Assembly: GCA_000320545.1 (NCBI GenBank)
Contig: ADNK01000316.1
Span: 1-25,499, forward strand
DNA length: 25,499 bases
Direction of reading: 5' to 3'
From: Bigelowiella natans CCMP2755
Lineage: Eukaryota; Cercozoa; Chlorarachniophyceae
The notes beneath the pieces are model-generated. The model had not been told where the DNA came from and did not search any database. It was given only the letters and a program-made list of their open reading frames with translations. The first letter of the stretch is position 1, and every line of letters begins with the position of its first letter. This document shows, in pieces, positions 11,601 through 20,230 of the stretch. Made by a program: the position numbers and the translations under genes.

Positions 11601-12342
11601 CATGTACAGATCGCAGCTTGACATGAAGGGTTCGAACCAGGACCCCATCGACGTGATTAAGAAGATAGCGCGCAACTCCCTTCACAAGAACCGCAGCCTC
11701 GGCATCGGCGGGATGCTCTACTGCGATCGGAAGACGGGGCGGATCATCCAGATCCTAGAGGGACGGCGGTCCGTGCTGAAGCAACTGGCGGCGGCCATCA
11801 TGATGGACCAGCGCCACACACGGTTCATGATCATCAAGAACGAGCCCGTCCCTCAGCGTAGGTTCAAGGACTGGGGCATGTCGTTTGCAAACACGCTGTC
11901 CTCCTTCCAGCGTCACCGTATGGATAATGGCAATCGGCAGGACCAGAATAGTAGTAACAGTAGCAGTAGTAACACTACCAGTAGTAATAGTAGTAGTAGA
12001 AGTAGTAGTAGCAGCAGCAGTATCTCTCCCTCGTCGGTACCTTCCTCAAAAACCACCCCTCCGGAAAGAATATCGACCCTTGGGGGAGGAGGAGGAGGAG
12101 GAGGAGGAGGGAGAGGACAACGGGAGCGTAAGGGCTGTGGTGTAGTGCCGCCGGTCATTCCCGAAGTGAGCAGCAGCTCCTCATGCAATCCCAGCAGCTG
12201 GGAACACCTCCAGCAGCAGCAACAGCAGCAGGTCCCCAGTATAGCATCGATTGCTGGATTTAGTAACTTGGGTATGGCTGCTGCTGTAGGTGGGGGGGGC
12301 GATAGCGGGGAAGGACGGATGGCGAAGAGAACAAAGACATGA
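8638..12342 (+). CDS. Ser/Thr protein kinase - BLUF photoreceptor fusion protein
   Basis: Exons: 8638-8688, 8788-8903, 8973-9141, 9232-9316, 9523-9615, 9724-9815, 9980-10123, 10265-10417, 10695-10812, 10953-11002, 11191-12342. All phases join, giving 740 residues. The kinase domain (about 5-256) shows the Gly loop GQGSAS (12-17), VAIK Lys34, alphaC Glu54, HRD 127-129 with Asn134, DFE 147-149 instead of DFG, activation-loop Thr161 in [13 protein letters not shown] 170-172, and [10 protein letters not shown]. The LxTxCGS...PE pattern is that of AMPK-related/CAMK kinases. A charged, possibly coiled segment follows (about 275-301), then a low-complexity linker, then a BLUF domain (492-591) and a Ser/Gly/Gln-rich tail. 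BLUF binds FAD and senses blue light, so a light-controlled kinase is inferred. The ATG at 8638 is preceded in frame by a TAG 15 bases upstream of the exon's first candidate acceptor context, so an extra 5' exon cannot be excluded. The gene is divergent from the MRD1-like gene and convergent with the SUFU-like gene. Confidence 0.93.
11593..11892 (+). other. BLUF (blue-light sensing, FAD-binding) domain within the fusion protein
   Basis: Residues 492-591 of the kinase fusion. The pattern matches BLUF proteins such as AppA and Euglena PAC. Tyr496 lies in IMYRSQ, Asn524 four residues before GIGG, Gln544 in [13 protein letters not shown] at 563-566, RRF at 580-582, and Trp585 and Met587 in FKDWGMSF. 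Tyr and Gln form the light-switching hydrogen-bond network in known BLUFs, Asn contacts the flavin, and Trp/Met relay the signal; all are present. The usual GITG is GIGG here. The domain sits in a single exon of 1,152 bases. Confidence 0.93.
11940..12235 (+). repeat. In-frame AGT, GGA and CAG repeats coding Ser/Asn, Gly and Gln tracts
   Basis: Trinucleotide repeats inside the last kinase-BLUF exon. AGT/AGC at about 11949-12022 encodes Ser/Asn, GGA at about 12081-12112 encodes Gly, and CAG at about 12210-12231 encodes Gln. They form a disordered C-terminal tail after the BLUF domain. Confidence 0.85.
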
Positions 12343-12796
12343 GGATGTGAGATGACACTGACAACGATACTGGCGGTGGTATTGCTGTTGTTGTTGTCGT
12401 TAAAGACTTATAGAGTATAATTCAGCTGTGCTATATGTATCGTTCGATGTGTTTGTTATCACTGTAAAAATGATGAAAGTCATGTGGAATCTAAGCAGTA
12501 GCAGGGCAGGTAAGTGACAGTAATTAGTTTTGTATTAATAGTCGGAGAAGTGCCAATCAAGCCTCATTTTGGTCAGCCTTCGAAAGAACCCTCGCGTCAT
12601 CCTTAAGTCGATTTCGCGCCTCAGTGGAATATTTGCATACATGCTATCGTATCCTGCAACATCTATGTAACATATCTGATTATAATTATATAATGATGAA
12701 TTTCATGCACTAGTGCATTATACAGCAGCTGTGTTTATGTCTATGACTAGATATGCTGCTGAGACTTGAGGTGTCACTCACATAGCTAGATGGCAC

Positions 12797-12824
12797 ACGT
12801 GTACACGTCTAGCTAGCTAGACGT
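12797..12824. repeat. Overlapping perfect palindromes
   Basis: ACGTGTACACGT (12797-12808) is a perfect 12-base palindrome. ACGTCTAGCTAGCTAGACGT (12805-12824) is a perfect 20-base palindrome. They share the central ACGT and lie between two convergent genes. Confidence 0.9.
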
Positions 12825-13218
12825 ATGGCGCGGCGCGCACCGGCGCATTCACATCTGTAGCTAATGTCTATTATATATACTATTCTTGTATTGGCGATAA
12901 CTATGATATATTCGTCACAATACGCACACGCTCCTGAACTCCTGATCGAATGATATCCATAATGTACATATAACGATAAAGTTTAGGCATCGCAGTACAT
13001 AATAATAAAATTTTACTTTGATCTGCGGGCTGCTGTAAGATGTAATCAATCAATCACATTTGTTCAATGGTCATCCTAATGTAGCTGTGCAATGCAGCGG
13101 CTACTTACAGCCTAGCAGCGCTATATAATGTTGCATCTGTCTAGCTGTCGGTCTCCGCTACGTGTTTCATGCAATCAAATGCGTGTTGTTTCGATCGGTC
13201 TCGAATATCGCTGCTGTG

Positions 13219-13236
13219 TGTCTAGCTAGCTAGACA
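13219..13236. repeat. Second CTAGCTAGCTAG palindrome
   Basis: TGTCTAGCTAGCTAGACA is a perfect 18-base palindrome with the same 14-base core as the one at 12805-12824. A shorter related AGCTAGCTAG sequence followed by GACGTCTAGA lies at about 13276-13297. Confidence 0.9.
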
Positions 13237-13611
13237 TGTGGGATGGGACGTAATGAACAAAATAAAAGTTCCAATAGCTAGCTAGTGGACGTCTAGATAC
13301 ATGCACGCTGTTGCCCCAACGATCGAAGCCGTTGAACACACATTGTACACGCATTACGCTGCAAGAGGCGCATGCCTAGATGCATCGTTGTACGTGTATG
13401 CCGCTTTTGAATTATTGTCAGAGGTTTATGTTTATACCACATTCGTATGCCGTCTACTTCTTTCTAGACACAAAGCAGCGAGGCATCATGCCGTTTCCTG
13501 CTGCTGTAGTATCGCCTGTCGCTAACATATCTAGGCGTGGGCATCGATCACTCCTAGTTAGTTTGCTATAGTTAATAGCGAGCTTTCACGCTTCTATGAT
13601 TTTCTCAGCTA

Positions 13612-14064
13612 TTAAACAAAAGATTGGCGGTTGAAATCTGTCACACCCATTTTCTTCAGTCCAATTTTTTCAGTCGCAGCTTCAATGAAATTTTCATACC
13701 CCTTTTTCTCACAGTACTCACCCTCTGCTTTTGTGATCCCCATTGCAAAGATAAACCGAAACTTTCCGTGGCAATCTTCTATCGTCTGGTCCCACACACC
13801 AGATTCCTTATTTGGACGCACCATGGCCCATCCTGTCAAGCTGCTGCTGCATCATCTGGGGATATGCTTCGTGGTGCCATCACCCATTGTTTGTTGGAGC
13901 TGGCATCGGGTGCAATTGTAAATGGCATGTCTGGGAACTTAAGTTTCAGGCCGATAAACCTAATGAGCATTTGCATGGGCCAGCTTGGAAATTCCTTCGT
14001 CTTCGATTCCCTATTTCAACATATTTAAAGTTTTTCTGGTACATACCACAAACTACACACACAC

Positions 14065-14111
<47 letters not shown>

Positions 14112-14814
14112 TGAATAGCATGCACACTTAGACAACCTTCCAAAATCGACCTCACATCCCTCTTTATACACATTCATACATTCTTGTACATATGTTAATA
14201 AAAATGTAGAAGCACAAACCTTTGTTCCTCCGTTTTTTGTATGCGGAAGACAATCTCCTCCCCAATCTTGCGATCCTGCTTTGGAATGCCATCTGCAGCT
14301 TCGACGAGATGCACGAAATTTGCGAGGCCCAACGTGGCATACACCCACTCATCCGGAAGCGCATCCAAAATGCGGACGGCCACTGTGCACGTATTACCCC
14401 CAACCTCCTGTACAGAACACATAGCCGAGTTTCGATACATACATTCCATCATCTGGGTCGGGAAGTTGTCGTGGAAGAACTTCATATACGGCGAGTCAAA
14501 TCGGTAGGCCGTCGCACCAACCATCTTCTCTGCGTCTATCATTCATCACAATGTCAGAGGGGGGTTCAAAAATTTCCTCGTGGGTGCGAATACCCTCCTC
14601 AGCACCACTCGGTCCTGCTCTCTGGCGAGTCTCTTTGTCTTCGTTTTTTCGCTCCTGGTCCGCCCCTGAAGATGGGGGGGGGGGCGTGAGGGGTCAGTTA
14701 CAACTTGCCAGCTGGCGGATTGAAAATTTTCGCACCTTTCAAGCGCTGACTAATAGGCCTATCGCTATCGTCCTCCTGGGCTTGACCCTTACGCTTGCGT
14801 TTGCCAGAGCTCAT
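13612..14814 (-). CDS. Suppressor-of-fused (SUFU)-like domain protein
   Basis: Exons from 5' to 3': 14814-14736, 14665-14594, 14529-14220, 14010-13960, 13840-13612. All phases join, giving 246 residues plus stop. A basic/acidic N-terminus (MSSGKRKRKGQ...) is followed from about residue 52 by a SUFU-type pattern: MYRNSA, then LPDEWVYATLGLANF (compare animal SUFU IPEHWHYISFGLSDL), GEEIVFRI, FPSWPMQMLI-S-LTGWAM (compare WPAEL...LARYVF), and FRFIFAMGITKAE near the C-terminus (compare VVTFLQIVGVCTEE). SUFU in animals binds GLI factors; many bacterial and protist SUFU-domain proteins have no known role, so no function is assigned. If the last intron were retained, translation would stop at 13836. 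The 5' end is divergent from the SMG1-like gene. Exon 2 and 3 borders are inferred from phase and consensus. Confidence 0.65.
14054..14107. repeat. (AC)n(TA)n compound microsatellite in SUFU-like intron
   Basis: A short AC run (14054-14066) followed by about 40 bases of TA, within the intron between exons 14529-14220 and 14010-13960. Confidence 0.9.
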
Positions 14815-15462
14815 TTTCGGGGTCGGGTCTGCTGATGTGTGCCTCGACTGATGTACCCGTTGTCTGAAAGTCTGAAATGTATGCCTAAAATATCGTAGTA
14901 AAGGCTATACATATATTTTGGTGTTTTATTTTCCCCCCCAGGAACCTTTGCTCCAATGGTGAGGCGATCCTAGATTAGTCGATATCGGCTGGTTGTTTTT
15001 TTAACAGAATTTTTACCTCATTTTCCTTCACAAGCTCTCAGGAGCACAGGACGTTGGAACCCACTCGCAGCGCCGATGGGATACGCACCAGCCATAGACT
15101 TGTGATTTAGGATATGAGGAAGCATGGGGGGGCGGGAAGGTCGTCGAAGAAACCGCAAAAGGAGCTATGGACGCAACTGCGGCGGTTCCTGGGCTCAGGG
15201 AATCGCTCAAAACGCACATCCGCGGGTACGACGGGGCGACAATCGTCGAATTTAGAGATACATATTTTTGAGAGTATAGGGATGAGCTTGCTGTGCTTGT
15301 GTTGGGCATGGTTGTAGACGGTAGCGGGCAATTCACCCCAAAAAATAAAAAAAGTTAGCGCTGCAGAGGCCACCAATAACCACCAAACACTTGAAATTGT
15401 GACCGATCGTAGTTCGTCGCGGAAATCCGTTGATCGTTTATAATATCATTTATGCGTCTTAG
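14815..15462. other. Divergent intergenic region with an unresolved coding-like segment
   Basis: Lies between the SUFU-like start and the first recognised SMG1-like exon. The 15110-15260 part, read on the plus strand in the frame beginning GYEEAWGGGK, has a balanced protein-like composition (contains ETAKGAMDA and THIRGYDGATIVEF) and ends at a TGA at 15269-15271. An in-frame TAG sits a little upstream. It could be a missing 5' exon of the SMG1-like gene, a decayed gene, or chance; no family was recognised. Confidence 0.3.
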
Positions 15463-17384
15463 CGAATCGCGTACGCGGGCTTTTGACGACGGGCCATGTT
15501 GGTGCTCCAGCTGGGCCGCAGCAGGAACGACAATGGCTCACGAGCTCTGAAGTCGATAAGAAGACGCGGGAGCTAGTGCTCTCAACGCTAAATGACCCGG
15601 GGGCACTCGAGACCGCTACTTCGTCAGGATTTGACTTATTTCATCATGCGGCACTGATTCTCGGGACGCTCGCGTCGCAAGCTGGAAGGACGGAGAGCTT
15701 TCTCGCCTACTTCTCCTTGCTTCCGGCAACGATCGAGCAGAAGCTGTCTAAGTTTTGGCTGGTCACAGGGATCGACGTATTGATATCTGCAGTTCACCAC
15801 GCCGACACCGCCACGCTCGCAGCGTTAATGAAGATGACAACACGGGAAGATCCACCGAAGCCGTTGTTTGGAAGCGTCCTCGACAGGCTTGCGGAGCTGC
15901 TGAATCATAGTCTTGGCATGATCGTGGTGATTAAGCTTGCTAGAGTGTTGATGGTGCTCCAGAAAAAGGCCCCAAGGGGAGCGTTCCCACCACACCACCT
16001 GAAGAATACGCTTGATATTCTCATGGGGTGAGTTGAATAATACATAATTAAACGCTCGGAATCCCGGGAAGATAACAAATTTGGGATAATAACATCCGAG
16101 AGGCTTGCTATTACTATTTGGGAACACACCCCATGATCACCATAGTCATCATCACCATTCGTCACTACTGCAACTATATATTCTCTTACTCACCACACCT
16201 CTTTCCTCTCAAAACCAGGTGGTCGTTGGACCCTGAGACTTACGACGACTCACGTGATCAGCTTCTAACGGCTGTATCTGGGCTCATCCGAAGAGGGCGG
16301 GAGCCTGGCTTTTCTGTTTTGCTTCTGGAGAAACTCGCTGCAAGAATGACTGCGACGACGACGACGACGGCGACGACGACGCCATCGAAAGCAGCAAATG
16401 GCGACAGCAACGATGAGAGCGAACTCCATGAAGAGGGACAGGAAAACGTGAGCAGGGCCTCGGCCGTCAAGAATGCAAGCGACGATACACTGTTCCATGA
16501 CTTTCCCTTCGGAGTGACGTTTTCGCTCACACTCGTCGCGGCAGCTGTTGCGGTGAGAAACCGGCAATAACGACGATGACGACGACGACGATGATGATAT
16601 ATGCATGATGATCTTGTCCTTTTTAAAATGTACCGAGGTTGCAGAGAGAAGGGTAGGGGAGATGGCGCCATCGATCGATGGTGGGATTCGCTATCTATCG
16701 CTGCGGTGACTGCTATGCTTCCTTTGATTTATTCCTGCAATGTTCTCCACCGATTTTCGCAGCGCGGCCTGTTAGGCAGCATTGAGGACTCTCTCAAAGA
16801 AGACGATGAGGAGTGCATTACCGGTGGAGCATCGTCCCACCTCCCAACGGCTGCATCCATCGACGAAACGATGGGAAGCCTGATTGGGGTATGATGAATT
16901 GTGCGCAATATTATAACCGTTATATGGCTACTGCTACTACTACTACTACTACTACTACTACTATACGACGACTACTACTACTCCCCTATCACTTGGTGGA
17001 ACATGCACCCTGTTCTTGCCATCGTGCGCACCGATGAACATCATATGGGTGCGGGGCCTTCGATCGCTCCCGCCCTCCATCCCCTTTGTTTACCAAACGC
17101 CGTCTGGTTGTAGCTTACACAAAGACTCGACCCTTTCCTCCTTGCTGCCCTCCCCTGGCACAGGCCTATTTGGCGACAGTGAATGCCGGAATGAAACGTC
17201 GTTCACAAGCCGAGCGCTCGGGCATGATCGCGTGGTTCGATGCCGCGACCGCGACGATAGAGCGCCTGATTAAGGTGGGACGGTAGGAGCTGTTTATGGT
17301 GTTTTTGATCTTTTTTGTTTGGGATCATAAGCAGAACTGCTTTGGAGCTGATATATTGAAATTTACTGTGTATAAATATGTATC

Positions 17385-17428
<44 letters not shown>

Positions 17429-17461
17429 GCATGCATGGGTGGGTGTAATCTCCCCTCATGA

Positions 17462-17500
<39 letters not shown>

Positions 17501-17516
17501 AATATATGAATATGTA

Positions 17517-17550
<34 letters not shown>

Positions 17551-20175
17551 CTCATACCTTCCCGCGTCTGCTAGCAGATCCGATATCTGGCGCCGTCACC
17601 ACCATCATCGACGTCGTCGATGGGGGTGCTTAAGTTCCTGAGGCGGTCAATGGAGTATTTGCAGCCATCGTTTGCCTTTTCAGCCACTCTAAGCTGCCTA
17701 AGATGTCTTGAGAACCATCTTACAGCTCTCGACGAATTCTATCAAAGACGCTGCGAAGGAGGCAGCAGTGACCGCAAGATGAGAGGAACGGAGGGAGGGG
17801 GGACCGGGTATGCTCTTGCGGGATCCTCATCATTCCCCTCCTCCATCCACGAGTGGCCATCGTTGAGGCTGCTCTGTAGAAACAGCCATAAGTAAGTTGT
17901 ATTCAGTAGCACCAGCAAATAGTAGCAGCAAATAGTAGCAGCAAAATCGCCGTTACCACAACTAACGCCGAGATTACCCTTTTTCCTTGTTCTCCTCTGC
18001 CTCCTTACCGCCCCCCCTCCTCCTACTAACACTCTTACATCGACAGTAACCGTAACAGCAACTTCTACTACCACTTGTTCTCAGGTTCCCTGCCCCCATC
18101 CGCGGGTGTTTGTTGAGGATCCACCGAGTGCTGCTGCTGCGACGATTTCCCTTTATTATGGCGCCGGATTTGGGCGACGCGTGCTTCGATTCGCTTTTGG
18201 CTCTGTTGGCCGATTCCAACACCACCACCAGCAGCAGCAGCCACGAGATCATCAGGTTCGTACTCGATGTATTTCTTGAAGACCATGCCGACAAGAATAA
18301 GGAGGAGAAGAAAAATAAGGGCGATGGAAGGCGGTTGGGAGGCTCGAGGACGACGGCGAAGGGGGAAAGGCCGTTGTCCACGCTCATTCACAGCGATGAG
18401 CGCGTGCAGAAGTGTGTCGCGACACTGCTGTCGGAAATCATCATCCCCCGCCTGCTCACCCCAACCACTCCGCACAAGCAGAAGAGTACACGGGAGAGGG
18501 GGGTGGGGGAGGGAACGGGGAAACGTCACGCAGAGGAGCAGGACGATGAGGAAAAAGGTTGCGACGATGCGAATATCCCCTCTCTAATCACGGAAAACAC
18601 TAGAGCAAGGAGGCAGCAGGGTGCTGGTGCTGGTGCTCCCTGCATCCCTTATGCGACCTGGCTCAAAGCCTTGCGCCTCGTACGTGAATTGACGGCATCA
18701 TCATCATCATCATTATCATCATCATCATCATCATCATCATCCAAGCGTGGCGAAGATCGACTGCACAAGAGGTGGCCGTCATCATCACCATTCGGTTCGG
18801 CATCATCACAACCGAGCCCGACAGCATCGACGACTGCCAACAACCCTAGCAACAGACCTCCCCTCCCCCCCTCCCCTCTCTCCTTGGCGATGGCATTGGT
18901 CCTTCTGGCCTCCTCTCAGTCTTCGTTTTCTCTCGCTCCTCCTCCTCCTCCTCCTCCTCCTCCTCCTCCTTCTTTTCCCTCTCCACAACAAAAGCCCTCA
19001 CATCGCCGTCGACGACGCTGTCATCACCCGGCATTCGTGGAGAGGACACAAGGCCTCGTGCTCGCAATGGACTGGGCGCGCGAATGCCTCTCCCGTCGCC
19101 TTCCTCTCTCTTTCTCTGAAAATGTGACGGGGAAAAGAGAACGAGGCGAAGGCGCAATGCTGCTGTTCGGGTGCTACTATATGATTATTGCGGATCTCTC
19201 CTCCTCCTCTTCCCCCTCCTCATCACCCTCACCCCACTCATCGCCGTCGATATGCCATCATCCTTCCGCGGAAGTGCGGCGCGGGGCCGCAGCCCTTCTT
19301 CACGCCCTTGCGCTCAGACTGGACTATGGTGATGTTGGCGATGATGATAACGAGGACGATAACAGTCTCGGAGTGTGGGACAAAGATGACGAGGTCAAGA
19401 ACAGCGGAGGGACGATGAGGAGGAGGAGGAGGAGATGGACACAGTGTCTGGACGCACACTCATCATCTTCATCATCATCATCATCTTCATCATCATCATC
19501 ATTAGCTATCTCCCCTCTGCAGAGACAGCAGCAAAAGCAGCTGTTAACATGGGCGAGGCTGCTCGTCTCGCACGCGGCCCTCTCCCGCTCCCACGACACG
19601 GCAGGCGGTGGTATGCAACTCAATCGGACCTGGCAGCTTTTCTCTCATCTTTTGCCGAGCGAGCCTCTCCACGTCGCCTCGGCGTGGCAAAAGGGACTGG
19701 AAGTTGTTAGAGAGGCCTTCAGGCAAACCGCAGCGAAGAGCCGCCTCAGTGCGTCTTCTACCACCATCGGAGTTGATGGCGTTTATACTCCAAGTTCCAC
19801 AGCAGCAGCAGCAGCAGCATTGCGAGGACTCGGCGGCGAATGGTGGATATTCTGGCTTCTGCAGGCAACGGGGGCGGAAGTACAGCTGTGCGGAAAAATG
19901 GCACGTTGCTTGAAGGAGGCGCGAGGTACTGTGTCTGTGTTGAATCTGAAAGTAGAGGAAGAGGAAGAGGAGGAGGAGGAGGAGGGAGAAATAACACTTA
20001 TATTTAAGCTGGTTTTCTTCTGTAGCTATGTAGGGATATGGATATTACTATTACCATTATTATCATCATCATGTGATAAGCTATAACAACTTTTTCTACT
20101 ACTACACAACATCTTATTCAGGCGAACGATCGATTGTGTCAGAGGTGCTTGCACGGCCTCTCGCCCTTACCTTCA

Positions 20176-20230
<55 letters not shown>

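Larger units (their letters stand above)
12343..13611. other. Convergent intergenic / 3' UTR region
   Basis: No exon recognised. It must contain both 3' UTRs. Candidate AATAAA-like signals occur (for example AATAATAAAA near 13001 and AATAAA at 13261), but none can be assigned. The region holds several palindromes built on CTAGCTAGCTAG, listed separately. Confidence 0.5.

Noticed and set aside
14530-14593. Protein-like reading HEEIFEPPSDIV within the SUFU-like gene
   Set aside because: Reading through shifts out of the SUFU frame and soon stops. Treating 14593-14530 as a short GT-AG intron restores phase, though a tiny-intron or annotation error remains possible.
15028-15376. Minus-strand Ser/Thr/Pro-rich open frames (102 and 89 codons)
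   Set aside because: No motif recognised. Composition is what the antisense of the plus-strand segment would give. Kept only as part of the unresolved region.
17388-17551. Regularly spaced repeats that might suggest a CRISPR array
   Set aside because: These are simple TA/CA microsatellites with no unique spacers, in a eukaryotic intron.
19926-20086. Extension of the large SMG1-like exon through a poly-Glu tract and a hydrophobic tail to a stop at 20086
   Set aside because: The donor GTACTG at 19926 joins in phase to GERSIVSEVLARPLALTF at 20122. The extension is a GAG repeat followed by AT-rich intron sequence.
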